A stretch of DNA of 40,849 nt, taken from contig DWWS01000039.1 of the NCBI GenBank assembly GCA_019119595.1, forward strand, positions 1 to 40,849, given 5' to 3'. Below the pieces are notes generated by a model that ran no database searches, was not told the DNA's origin, and saw only the letters and a list, made by a program, of their open reading frames with translations. Shown one piece after another: positions 1 to 8,356 of the stretch. Each line of letters opens with the position of its first letter. Position 1 is the first letter of the stretch. The translations under genes and the position numbers were made by a program. Source of the DNA: Candidatus Eisenbergiella merdavium. Lineage in GTDB: Bacteria > Bacillota > Clostridia > Lachnospirales > Lachnospiraceae.

Positions 1-198
1 GAATCAGAAAAACCCTCCGAATCCGTGAAACCTTCCGATCCAGAAGAACCTTCTGAATCAGAAAAACCCTCCGAATCCGAAAAACCTTCTGAATCGGAAA
101 AACCTTCCGAACCAGAAAAGCCCTCTGAATCGGAAAAGCCCTCTGAATCGGAAAAGCCTTCCGAACCAGAAAAACCCTCTGAATCGGAAAAGCCCTCC
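1..198 (+). repeat. 18-bp tandem repeat array encoding ExEKPS hexapeptides
   Basis: Eleven consecutive 18-base units run from the window edge, each encoding Glu-Ser/Pro-Glu-Lys-Pro-Ser or a close variant. A typical unit is GAATCGGAAAAGCCCTCT. The array is open to the left, so its full length is unknown. Units alternate between ESEKPS and EPEKPS types, which suggests a larger multi-unit period. Eighteen is a multiple of three, so gain or loss of units would keep the frame and only change the length of the stalk. Confidence 0.9.
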
Positions 199-1959
199 GG
201 GCCGGACGATTCCTCAGCCACTTCCCGTCAGCTTGAAATATCCTGCAGCAAAGGCGGCAGGGTGGAGCCAGACGGAAAGCTTTCCACAGAGGACAGTGCT
301 GAAATCATCTTCACCTTTACTCCTGATCCCGGTTTTCGCATCGGGGAAGTGCGGCTGGATGGAACGGATATCACATCAGAGCTGAAGGAGAATACCTATA
401 CGCTGAAAACGGGCAGTCTCTCTGAAGAAAGCAGCCCGCACAAGCTTTCCGTTTCCTTCCGGGAAACCACGAAGGCGGAGCTTCTGGAACAGTTCAGAGC
501 CCTGCCTTCCCTTGACGCGGCCTCAGAATACGGCGAAAAGGAGCAAAGGGTCTATCTGGATGCCTGGATCCAATATCAGGCACTGGCAAAGCGCGATCAT
601 ATCCGCCTTGAGGATCATATTCTTCAGGCCTATTATAAAAATCTTACCTGCCTTCCCTGTTTCAGCCTGAGCGTGGATATAGCCGAGGCTGCGGACAGCT
701 TTGTTTCCATTTCAGACACCTCCATCCTGTTTTCCACACTCAAGCAGGATGAGGCTCAGAAGCTGCTGGACGGAACCATCCGGAAAATAGCCTTTACCCT
801 GAAAGCGGACACGGCGAAGCTGGAGAAAGCGGAGGAAAATGCGCTTCTTTCTCTGCTGGATCCGGTCGTCTCTGTGGGCGGTATTCGGATTTCCGCGGAA
901 AAGACCGTATATAAAAAAGGCGCGTCCAATACCTACCCTCTGACGAACCTGCCGCTGTCCCTCACTTTCTCCCTCTCCGGTGCGGGAACGCCCGAAAAGG
1001 GATATGAGCGCTCCTTTTATGCCGCTCGCCTGACGGAAGGCCCCGGCGGAAAAATCAAAGCAGAGCTTCTGGATAAAAAAGAAGAAAGCCAGACGCAGCT
1101 TACCATAAGCGCCTCCTCTTTTCCAGCCGTTTATGTTCTGCTGTATCAGGATCGGAAAACGGGGGAAGGACAGACGGAAAAGCCGTCCTCCGAGGCAAGC
1201 GCCTCCGAAAATAAGCCGTCCCAGGAAGCCTCCTCCGACAGCGGTTCCTCCGGCAATGATTCCGGGAATCATGATTCTGACGATAACGATTCCAGTACCT
1301 ATGTGCCGGATTATGAAAAGGAGTTCTGGGAGGAGGTGCGCGGCCTGATCCAGAAGGCGAAAGCCGGGGAAACGGTCAACGTAAACGCCGTGACCTATGA
1401 CCGGATGCCCGAAAGTGTCATGGACGCCCTGCGGAAGAATCCCAATGTGGCCCTGATCGTGCGCTGGGACGGCGGGGACGCGGTCATCATTCCCGCGCTG
1501 ACGGCTCTGGCAAAGGAGGAAGGGCGGGTCTATTATCCGCTTTCCTATCTGAGCGGGCTCTATAAGACCATCAACGCCGCTCTCACCCAGCCGGTTCCCC
1601 AGCCAAACGCCGCGCCGCAGATCACCGCGCCTGCGCAGTCCGCCTCCACCTATACGCCCACTCCGGAAAACATGGGCGTAAAGAAGCCTCAAAATTCTCA
1701 GGGAAGCGGAAACGGGGATTCGCAGGAAGAAACAGATCCGCAGGAAGAAACCTCAACGGAGGAAACCGCCGCTGAGCCGGAAGGCAGCCTGCCTGCCTCC
1801 CAAGATGATCACGCCGAGGATTCTGAGCTTCTGGATACCGTTCAGGTCACCCAGGCGCAGAAAAACCCGACCACCATCATCGTGCTTGTGGCTTCCGCCG
1901 CCCTGCTGATCCTTGTGCTCATACTCATCGCCGTTCTGCTGACTCTGAAAAACAAATAG
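1..1959 (+). CDS. Repeat-containing surface protein, C-terminal part (5' end outside window)
   Basis: The frame is open from base 1 with no credible start, so this is the last 652 residues of a longer protein. The order is: a Ser/Glu/Lys/Pro repeat stalk (about residues 1-70); a small beta-rich domain resembling InlB B-repeat-like modules, with GGRVEPDG, FTPDPGFRI and VRLDG (about 80-150); a helical segment; a cohesin-like or other beta-rich segment (about 220-380); a Ser/Asp/Asn-rich linker (about 395-435); a module with VNVNAVTYDRMPESVMDAL and WDGGDAVIIPA (about 460-505), seen in many Lachnospiraceae surface proteins; an acidic linker; and a C-terminal hydrophobic helix (about 622-648) ending in KNK. 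There is no LPxTG motif, so anchoring is probably by the membrane helix. The role is unknown; adhesion or matrix binding is a guess from the architecture. Confidence 0.8.
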   Translation, partial: ESEKPSESVKPSDPEEPSESEKPSESEKPSESEKPSEPEKPSESEKPSESEKPSEPEKPSESEKPSGPDDSSATSRQLEISCSKGGRVEPDGKLSTEDSAEIIFTFTPDPGFRIGEVRLDGTDITSELKENTYTLKTGSLSEESSPHKLSVSFRETTKAELLEQFRALPSLDAASEYGEKEQRVYLDAWIQYQALAKRDHIRLEDHILQAYYKNLTCLPCFSLSVDIAEAADSFVSISDTSILFSTLKQDEAQKLLDGTIRKIAFTLKADTAKLEKAEENALLSLLDPVVSVGGIRISAEKTVYKKGASNTYPLTNLPLSLTFSLSGAGTPEKGYERSFYAARLTEGPGGKIKAELLDKKEESQTQLTISASSFPAVYVLLYQDRKTGEGQTEKPSSEASASENKPSQEASSDSGSSGNDSGNHDSDDNDSSTYVPDYEKEFWEEVRGLIQKAKAGETVNVNAVTYDRMPESVMDALRKNPNVALIVRWDGGDAVIIPALTALAKEEGRVYYPLSYLSGLYKTINAALTQPVPQPNAAPQITAPAQSASTYTPTPENMGVKKPQNSQGSGNGDSQEETDPQEETSTEETAAEPEGSLPASQDDHAEDSELLDTVQVTQAQKNPTTIIVLVASAALLILVLILIAVLLTLKNK

Positions 1960-1971
1960 CCACACGGAAGC

Positions 1972-2859
1972 TTATGTTGTTTGTCCGCCTTCTGTTCGCA
2001 GGAGGCGGACAAACGTCCTTAACACCTCATTTCCCCGGAGGCTGCGGTAGTAAATTCCAAAGGAAATGGGTTCAATCTCCTCCATCGGAGTCCGGAGAAG
2101 CGGCGCGTTTTCCGGAACGAACAGCTCCGGCATCACACAGACGCCAAGCCCGGCCTGAACCAGGATGACAGCCGCCTCTGCCGATTCGCAGAAATGCAGC
2201 TCCGGAAGCGGTCTTCCTCCCACCAGCCTGCCCTGCATCTGCCCGATGGAAGGAGGAAGCAGGTCAGGCGTAAACAATATCAGCTTTTCCTCCTTCAGAT
2301 CCTGCACGGAAACGGATTCCCTTCCCGCAAACCGATGATTCTTTTCACAGACACAGACGATCCGCATCTTCTTCATTTCCTGATAAACCGCCGGGATCTT
2401 AAACTCCTCGATCTCACGGAAGCCGATGACCGCATCGGTATCCCCCTCCTCCAGATAACGGTAAAGATGGCGGGCAGAGGTCATTTTCAGCCTGGGATGC
2501 AGGTCCGGATACAGCTCCGCCAGCTTTTTCAGAATGCCGGAAAGGTAGAACATTCCCGTAAAGCTGTAGCAGCCAAGCGTTAACGGCCTTATTTTCCGGC
2601 TGTCCGGATTTTCAAACCGCTTTCTCGCCCGTTCGGAAATCTCCACCACCTGTCTGGCGTCCTGCAGAAAAACCTTTCCCTCCTCCGTCAGCTTCACGCT
2701 CCTCGTGGAGCGGTTCAGCAGCCTGACGCCCAGCTCCCGCTCCAGGGCATGGATCTGCTGGGTAACGGCCGGCTGTGTGACATGAAGCTGCTCCGCCGCC
2801 CGCGCAAAGCTCAGATTCTCCGCGACCGCGGCGAAGCACTGCATTTGAAACAGTGTCAT
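1972..2859 (-). CDS. LysR family transcriptional regulator
   Basis: A 295-residue LysR-type regulator. The N-terminal winged helix-turn-helix (about residues 1-60) carries the family signature FARAAEQLHVTQPAVTQQI and LGVRLLNRSTRSV. The rest matches the two-lobed effector-binding domain (about 85-290). An ATG lies 12 bases further upstream, but its own GGAGG becomes the ribosome binding site of the ATG at 2859 with a 5-base spacer, so the inner ATG is preferred. It is divergent from the ABC exporter pair at 2980 with a 120-base shared promoter region holding a LysR-type palindrome. It probably controls itself and the exporter; the effector is unknown. Confidence 0.9.
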   Translation of the reverse strand: MTLFQMQCFAAVAENLSFARAAEQLHVTQPAVTQQIHALERELGVRLLNRSTRSVKLTEEGKVFLQDARQVVEISERARKRFENPDSRKIRPLTLGCYSFTGMFYLSGILKKLAELYPDLHPRLKMTSARHLYRYLEEGDTDAVIGFREIEEFKIPAVYQEMKKMRIVCVCEKNHRFAGRESVSVQDLKEEKLILFTPDLLPPSIGQMQGRLVGGRPLPELHFCESAEAAVILVQAGLGVCVMPELFVPENAPLLRTPMEEIEPISFGIYYRSLRGNEVLRTFVRLLRTEGGQTT

Positions 2860-2873
2860 AAGCGCCTCCATTT

Positions 2874-2888
2874 ATAAGTTTTTCTTAT
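2874..2888. promoter_or_regulatory. Candidate LysR operator (ATAAG-N5-CTTAT)
   Basis: A perfect 5-base inverted repeat around five T residues fits the T-N11-A form of LysR boxes. It lies just upstream of the LysR start and between it and the exporter promoter, which is where autoregulatory LysR sites are normally found. Binding is inferred. Confidence 0.5.
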
Positions 2889-2908
2889 TAATTATAATCA
2901 TTTATAAA

Positions 2909-2936
2909 TTCACAGGCAAGCGCTTCCCTCTATAAT
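2909..2936 (+). promoter_or_regulatory. Promoter of the ABC exporter operon
   Basis: A -35 box TTCACA (2909-2914) and a perfect -10 box TATAAT (2931-2936) are separated by 16 bases. Transcription should start near 2943, about 37 bases before the exporter start codon. The spacer holds AAGCGCTT, which matches only the core of a catabolite-response palindrome. Confidence 0.6.
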
Positions 2937-2979
2937 AGTCCATAGAAGCGTAAAAAGCGCTATGAAATGGAGGTAATCT

Positions 2980-4755
2980 ATGCTGAAAACACTTATGGGG
3001 CAGGTCGGGCAGTACCGCCGGGATACCCTGCTCGCCCCGTTCTTTACCGCACTCGAGGTAGTCATGGAGGTGCTGATCCCCTTTATCACCGCCTCGCTCA
3101 TCGACAAAGGGATCGAAGCCGGGAACCTGCAGAAGGTCGTCCTGTACGGCGGGCTCATGCTGCTCATGGCCTTCTGCAGCCTGATCTTCGGGATCCTGGC
3201 AGGGACCAGCGCATCAAAGGCTTCCTGCGGCTTTGCCTGCAACCTGAGGGACAGCATCTATGAAAGGGTGCAGGATTTTTCCTTTTCCAACATCGACAAG
3301 TACAGCACCGCCGGGCTGGTGACCCGCATGACCACGGACGTGACCAATTTGCAGAACGCCTGGCAGATGATCCTGCGCGTCGCGGTGCGCGCTCCGCTCA
3401 TGCTGGTCTGCAGCATGGTGATGTGCTTCTTCATCAGCCCCAGGCTGTCCGCCATTTTTCTGGCCGCCATCGCTTTTCTCGCGGCCGTCCTGATCCTGAT
3501 CATGCTGAAAACCACTAAAGTTTTCAACCAGGTCTTCCGCAGATACGACGATCTGAATGCCAGCGTACAGGAAAACGTTTCCGCCATCCGCGTGGTGAAG
3601 GCTTTTGTCCGGGAAACTTATGAAAATGAAAAATTCCGAAACGCTGCAAACCGGCTTTACCGCCTTTTCGTCAAGGCGGAGGGGACTCTGGCCCTCAACA
3701 ATCCGGTGATGATGCTCGTCGTATACGGCTGCATCCTCGCCCTGTCCTGGTTCGGCGCGCAGTTCATCGTGGCCGGGGAGCTGACCACCGGAAATCTGAC
3801 CTCTCTGTTCAGCTATGTGATGAGCGTGCTGATGTCCCTGATGATGCTTTCCATGATCTTTGTCATGGTCACCATGAGCGCCGCGAGCGCGGAGCGCGTC
3901 TGTCAGGTTCTGAACGAGACGCCGGATCTGACCAGCCCCGCCCATGGGGAAACCGTCCTTTCCGACGGGAGCATCGACTTCAATCATGTGAGCTTTTCCT
4001 ACCAGCACGGCAGCGGGGAGGAAACCCTGCACGACATTGATCTGCATATCCGCTCCGGTGAGACCATCGGCATCATCGGCCAGACGGGCAGCGGCAAATC
4101 CAGCCTGGTCAGCCTGATCAGCCGCCTCTATGATGTGAGCGCAGGGAGCGTCTGCGTGGGAGGAAGGGATGTGCGTTCCTACGACCTGGAGGCTCTGCGC
4201 GATCAGGTGGCCGTCGTCCTTCAGAAAAACGTCCTCTTCTCCGGCACCATTCTGGATAACCTGCGCTGGGGCAGGGAGGACGCGACGCAGGAGGAGTGCT
4301 CCGAGGCCTGCCGGCAGGCCTGTGCCGACGAATTTATCAGCCGCCTTCCCGACGGGTATCAGACCTGGATCGAACAGGGAGGGACCAACGTTTCCGGCGG
4401 CCAGAGACAGCGGCTCTGCATCGCCCGGGCCCTTTTAAAGAAGCCGAAGATCCTCATCCTGGACGATTCCACCAGCGCGGTGGACACCGCTACGGACGCA
4501 AGGATCCGGGAAGCCTTCGCAAAAAAGATCCCCGGAACCACAAAGCTGATCATCGCCCAGAGGATATCCAGCGTGCAGGATGCCGACCGCATCCTGGTGC
4601 TGGAAAACGGAGCGGTAAACGGCTTCGACACCCACGAAGCGCTCCTTCAGACCAACAAAATCTATCAGGAAATATATGAAGCCCAGACAAAGGGCGGAGG
4701 AGACTTTGACCAGCCCGCTCCCGCAGAGGAAAGAAAGGAGGAGGCACACGCATGA
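2980..4755 (+). CDS. Heterodimeric ABC exporter subunit with degenerate nucleotide site
   Basis: A 591-residue half-transporter: six membrane helices (about 15-300) fused to an ATPase domain (about 330-570). Walker A is GQTGSGKS (367-374), the signature is canonical VSGGQ (471-475), and Walker B is ILILDD. The catalytic glutamate is replaced by Asp496 and the switch histidine by Gln527 (IIAQRIS). These changes mark the non-hydrolysing subunit of heterodimeric exporters such as TM287/288, BmrCD or LmrCD. GGAGG six bases upstream supports the start. The stop overlaps the start of the partner gene (ATGA), so the two are translationally coupled. Likely role: export of drugs, peptides or lipids at the cytoplasmic membrane; the substrate cannot be read from the sequence. 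Confidence 0.92.
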   Translation: MLKTLMGQVGQYRRDTLLAPFFTALEVVMEVLIPFITASLIDKGIEAGNLQKVVLYGGLMLLMAFCSLIFGILAGTSASKASCGFACNLRDSIYERVQDFSFSNIDKYSTAGLVTRMTTDVTNLQNAWQMILRVAVRAPLMLVCSMVMCFFISPRLSAIFLAAIAFLAAVLILIMLKTTKVFNQVFRRYDDLNASVQENVSAIRVVKAFVRETYENEKFRNAANRLYRLFVKAEGTLALNNPVMMLVVYGCILALSWFGAQFIVAGELTTGNLTSLFSYVMSVLMSLMMLSMIFVMVTMSAASAERVCQVLNETPDLTSPAHGETVLSDGSIDFNHVSFSYQHGSGEETLHDIDLHIRSGETIGIIGQTGSGKSSLVSLISRLYDVSAGSVCVGGRDVRSYDLEALRDQVAVVLQKNVLFSGTILDNLRWGREDATQEECSEACRQACADEFISRLPDGYQTWIEQGGTNVSGGQRQRLCIARALLKKPKILILDDSTSAVDTATDARIREAFAKKIPGTTKLIIAQRISSVQDADRILVLENGAVNGFDTHEALLQTNKIYQEIYEAQTKGGGDFDQPAPAEERKEEAHA

Positions 4756-6665
4756 GCAAAACAGAACAATTTCCGAAAGGCCCGGCCCCCGCTGAAAGAA
4801 AAACAGACTACGGACAGCTTCTCAGAACCATGAAGCGGGTTCTTGGATACATGCTAAGAAACTACCGGTTTTCTTTTTTCCTGGTAGTCGTCTGTATCAT
4901 CGGCTCCGCCCTGGCGACGCTTCGGGGGACGCTTTTCATGCAGAGCCTGATCGACGATTATATCGTTCCCCTGACGCAGGCAGCACAGCCGGATTTCTCC
5001 GCGCTCTCCGCGGCGCTCCTCCGGGTGGGCTGCGTCTATGGCGCCGGCATCCTGTGCGCATACACCTACAACCGGATCATGGTCAATGTGAGCCAGGGAA
5101 CCATGCGCGATCTGCGCGTCGAGCTGTTTGAGCACATGGAAGCCCTTCCCGTCCGGTATTTTGACACCCACGCCCACGGGGATATCATGTCCGTTTACAC
5201 CAACGACGTGGATACCCTGCGCCAGCTCATCAGCCAGAGCATCCCTCAGCTCATCAACTCCGCTGTGACCATCCTGACCACCTTTGCCAGCATGGTGCTT
5301 CTGAATCTCCCGCTCACCCTGATCACCCTTGTCATGGTCTGCCTCATGCTTCTCGTCACCTCCCGCATCGCGGGAAGATCGGCCGTATATTTTTCCAGGC
5401 AGCAGCGGGATCTGGGCACGGTCAACGGTTATATCGAGGAAATGATGAACGGCCAGAAGGTGGTCAAGGTTTTCTGCCATGAAGAAAAGAGCCTGGAGCA
5501 GTTCAGGCTGCTCAACGAGCAGCTTCGGGACAGCGCGGAAAAGGCCAATATTTTTTCCAACATCACCATGCCCGTAAACGGCAATCTGGGAAATATCAGC
5601 TACGTGCTCTGTGCCGTGGCAGGGGCAATTCTTGCCCTGAACGGCTATCTGGGTCTGACTCTTGGCACCCTGGTTTCCTTCCTGACACTGAACAAAAATT
5701 CCACCCAGCCCGTCAGCCAGATCAGCCAGCAGACCAACAGCATCGTCATGGCAATGGCCGGGGCGCAGCGCGTGTTCGACCTGATGGATGAAAAGCCGGA
5801 GGAGGACAACGGCTATGTGGAACTGGTCAACGCCAGAGAAAATCCGGACGGGAGCCTGACGGAAGTCCCGGAGCGCACCGGCGTCTGGGCCTGGCGTCAT
5901 CCGCACAGGGCGGACGGCACCGTCACCTATACGAAGCTTTCCGGCGACGTGACCTTCAACGACGTGGATTTCGGCTATGATCCGGATAAAATCGTACTCC
6001 ACGGCATCCGGCTGTATGCCACGCCCGGCCAGAAGATCGCCTTCGTAGGAAGCACCGGAGCGGGCAAGACCACCATCACCAACCTAATCAACCGCTTCTA
6101 TGACATTGCGGACGGCAAGATCCGCTATGACGGCATCAATATCAACAAGATCAAAAAGCCCGACCTGCGCCGCTCCCTCGGCATGGTGCTACAGGATACC
6201 CACCTGTTTACCGGCACCGTCATGGACAACATCCGCTATGGACGGCTGGACGCCACCGACGGGGAATGTATCGCCGCCGCCCGGCTTGCCAACGCGGACG
6301 GCTTCATCCGCAGGCTTCCGGAAGGATATCAGACCGTCCTCACCAGGGACGGCTCCAGCTTAAGCCAGGGCCAGCGGCAGCTTCTCGCCATCGCAAGGGC
6401 CGCCGTGGCCGACCCGCCGGTTCTCATCCTGGACGAGGCGACCTCCTCCATCGACACCCGCACCGAGGCGCTGGTACAGGAGGGCATGGACCGGCTGATG
6501 AAGGGCCGCACCACCTTTGTGATCGCCCACCGTCTTTCCACCGTAAAAAATGCCGACTGCATCATGGTTCTGGAGCAGGGCCGCATCATCGAGCGGGGCA
6601 CCCACGAGCAGCTTCTGGAGGAAAAGGGCCGGTATTATCAGCTTTACACCGGGAATCAGGCATAG
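4752..6665 (+). CDS. Heterodimeric ABC exporter subunit with catalytic nucleotide site
   Basis: A 637-residue half-transporter and partner of the preceding gene. It has six membrane helices (about 35-330), an insertion of about 45 residues between membrane and ATPase parts (about 350-398), and an ATPase domain (about 400-620). Walker A is GSTGAGKT (433-440), Walker B has the intact catalytic glutamate (LILDEATSS, Glu562), and the switch histidine is present (IAHRLS, His593). The signature is LSQGQ rather than LSGGQ (537-541). In the assembled pair, the weak signature here faces the weak Walker B of the partner, giving one degenerate and one active ATP site, as expected for this exporter class. 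Confidence 0.92.
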   Translation: MSKTEQFPKGPAPAERKTDYGQLLRTMKRVLGYMLRNYRFSFFLVVVCIIGSALATLRGTLFMQSLIDDYIVPLTQAAQPDFSALSAALLRVGCVYGAGILCAYTYNRIMVNVSQGTMRDLRVELFEHMEALPVRYFDTHAHGDIMSVYTNDVDTLRQLISQSIPQLINSAVTILTTFASMVLLNLPLTLITLVMVCLMLLVTSRIAGRSAVYFSRQQRDLGTVNGYIEEMMNGQKVVKVFCHEEKSLEQFRLLNEQLRDSAEKANIFSNITMPVNGNLGNISYVLCAVAGAILALNGYLGLTLGTLVSFLTLNKNSTQPVSQISQQTNSIVMAMAGAQRVFDLMDEKPEEDNGYVELVNARENPDGSLTEVPERTGVWAWRHPHRADGTVTYTKLSGDVTFNDVDFGYDPDKIVLHGIRLYATPGQKIAFVGSTGAGKTTITNLINRFYDIADGKIRYDGININKIKKPDLRRSLGMVLQDTHLFTGTVMDNIRYGRLDATDGECIAAARLANADGFIRRLPEGYQTVLTRDGSSLSQGQRQLLAIARAAVADPPVLILDEATSSIDTRTEALVQEGMDRLMKGRTTFVIAHRLSTVKNADCIMVLEQGRIIERGTHEQLLEEKGRYYQLYTGNQA

Positions 6666-6671
6666 CCCTTC

Positions 6672-7334
6672 TCACTTCGGCTGCTGTCCGGCCTCCTGCG
6701 CCGGCTTCTGCACAGGAGGCCGCCTGTGCAGGGCCAGCTCCGCCGCCGTTCCGATCCCGATATAAATGATCCAGAACAGCGCAAAACCCGCGAACGTCCA
6801 GAGAGAGTAGTTCAGGGTGGGATAGGGAGCCGTCCCGATGCCCCCGAACAGGATATTATAAACCAGAGACAGCGGGATAAAGGGTAGGATCCACACATTG
6901 ACCGCCCAGAAGTTTCTTCTCGCCCCTGCCTTTGTCCGCTCGTCCGCCTGCAGCATGCCGATCCCGTATACCGCACATCCGGCCGCCATCAGGATCAGCC
7001 CCGCCGCCGTCGCCCCCGCCGTCTGTTTTTCATACCATATCAGTGCGGCCAGGATCAGACCGGCCAGATTGACGACAGTCCCAACGATGACAAATACCCC
7101 CGCATGCAGCCCCCGGCGGCCCTCCTCCGGCGCGGGTTCAACGCCCTTTAACAGATAATCCGTCGTCACTTCAAAATATTCGCTCAGCAGAATAACCTTT
7201 TCCAGATCCGGCATGGTCTGGCCGCTCTCCCATTTGGAAACGGCCTGCCTGGAGATCCCGATCCTTTCCGCCAGCTCCTCCTGAGAGATTCCCTTCTTTT
7301 TTCTCAGCTGCTGAATCCTGTCCGCAATGTTCAT
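6672..7334 (-). CDS. XRE-type helix-turn-helix regulator with C-terminal membrane domain
   Basis: 220 residues. Residues 5-60 form a Cro/CI-type helix-turn-helix ([25 protein letters not shown]). Residues about 80-205 contain about four hydrophobic helices, so the protein is predicted to be membrane bound with its DNA-binding domain in the cytoplasm. The frame stays open for 74 codons upstream, but only the ATG at 7334 has a ribosome binding site (GGAGG, 8-base spacer) and it begins exactly where the domain begins. The gene converges on the ABC exporter with a 6-base gap, so it is not in that operon. The target and signal are unknown. Confidence 0.85.
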   Translation of the reverse strand: MNIADRIQQLRKKKGISQEELAERIGISRQAVSKWESGQTMPDLEKVILLSEYFEVTTDYLLKGVEPAPEEGRRGLHAGVFVIVGTVVNLAGLILAALIWYEKQTAGATAAGLILMAAGCAVYGIGMLQADERTKAGARRNFWAVNVWILPFIPLSLVYNILFGGIGTAPYPTLNYSLWTFAGFALFWIIYIGIGTAAELALHRRPPVQKPAQEAGQQPK

Positions 7335-7415
7335 GCTCTTACCTCCTTCCTCCCCCTGCTTTCGCAGAAGTCCGCTGCTGTCTTCACTTTCCTTTTTCTC
7401 ACTGTCAACAGACTG

Positions 7416-7424
7416 ATTATAACA
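7416..7424 (-). promoter_or_regulatory. Extended -10 promoter element of the XRE regulator
   Basis: On the minus strand the sequence reads TGTTATAAT, a perfect extended -10 (TG-N-TATAAT), about 80 bases upstream of the regulator start. No convincing -35 box is present; extended -10 promoters can work without one. Confidence 0.4.
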
Positions 7425-7549
7425 AAAGGAAGGGCGATAGGCCACCAGCTTATGCGGGAAAAGTGTCAACCGCCGGGTGCATTTTGGCAACCGGGCGTCC
7501 CGGACAGCAGATTCCTTCTGCCGGGAGATGGTCTTTTGCGCACTGTTAT

Positions 7550-8347
7550 CTAGCATAGCTTTCCGTTTCCGCCCTGTTCCCCCAGGAAAAAATCATTATT
7601 CACAAGCCGTCCCTTCGTCCCGAAGGTAGTCTGGGGCGTAACATAGTCATAGGTCAGCAGTCCTTCCCTGCCGTTTTCGGCCTCTTTCAGCATTCTGCCG
7701 TTACAGTCAAAAACAGCCGTGGGAGCAGTCTGCCAGGCCGAGGTGGTGTTGACGGACGCAACCGTCATCACATTTTCCACCGCACGGGTGATCAGGTGGG
7801 CGGATATGATGTTTCTCCGGACAGGATCCGGTTCTTTAGAGGTATCTGAAAAGGCAACGAAGCAAAGCTCCGCCCGCTCCCGGTAGAGCTGCCTGAAAAG
7901 CTCGGGAAAGCGCACATCAAAGCAGATCCGGAAGCCGATCCGAATTCCGTCCACCTCAAAAATTCCCGGATTCTCCCCTCTGGTAAAATGCTCCTCATCC
8001 CAGCCCCACAGAGCCCTTTTATCATAGAAGCCGAGAAGGCTTCCATTCTCTCCAAACAGCGCCAGAGAATTATAACGTCCGTTTTCCGAAAAACGCACCG
8101 TACCCACAGCGACAAACATGTGCGTCTGCCGGGCAAGCTCACCGATCCGGCGCAGAGCGGTCTCCACCTCCTCCGGCCGGATCTCTTCCATAGAGGTTTC
8201 AATCGGCGGATAGCCGCACAATGCGCATTCCTGGAAAACGAGAAGCCTCACAGACTGTTCTGCCGCGCCTTTTATGGCGCGGCAGATATGTTTCATATTT
8301 TCTGAAATGCGGTTTGTTCCTGCAAATTGATAAAGCCCGATCCTCAT
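7550..8347 (-). CDS. Carbon-nitrogen hydrolase (nitrilase superfamily)
   Basis: 265 residues of the nitrilase/omega-amidase superfamily. These enzymes hydrolyse amide or nitrile carbon-nitrogen bonds with a Glu-Lys-Cys triad. All three are visible: Glu40 in [14 protein letters not shown], Lys110 in [10 protein letters not shown] and Cys142 in [14 protein letters not shown]. Length and motif spacing fit a complete single-domain cytosolic enzyme. It starts 9 bases after the SPFH gene stops and probably shares its transcript. The substrate is unknown; deaminated glutamine/glutathione or carbamoyl compounds are family possibilities only. Confidence 0.85.
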   Translation of the reverse strand: MRIGLYQFAGTNRISENMKHICRAIKGAAEQSVRLLVFQECALCGYPPIETSMEEIRPEEVETALRRIGELARQTHMFVAVGTVRFSENGRYNSLALFGENGSLLGFYDKRALWGWDEEHFTRGENPGIFEVDGIRIGFRICFDVRFPELFRQLYRERAELCFVAFSDTSKEPDPVRRNIISAHLITRAVENVMTVASVNTTSAWQTAPTAVFDCNGRMLKEAENGREGLLTYDYVTPQTTFGTKGRLVNNDFFLGEQGGNGKLC

Positions 8348-8356
8348 TTTGTTTTC

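Noticed and set aside
1..198. CRISPR array
   Set aside because: The units are directly adjacent without spacers, in frame and coding, so this is a protein repeat.
712..1692. Long open frame on the minus strand inside the surface-protein gene
   Set aside because: It lies antisense to a well-supported gene, is rich in Gly/Arg/Ile without domain features, and has no ribosome binding site.
2916..2929. Catabolite-response element in the exporter promoter
   Set aside because: Only the AAGCGCTT core matches; the flanking bases do not fit the consensus, and an exporter is not an expected target.
7335..7556. N-terminal extension of the XRE regulator by 74 residues
   Set aside because: The extension runs into the nitrilase-family gene end, has no domain character, and the inner ATG has a strong GGAGG.
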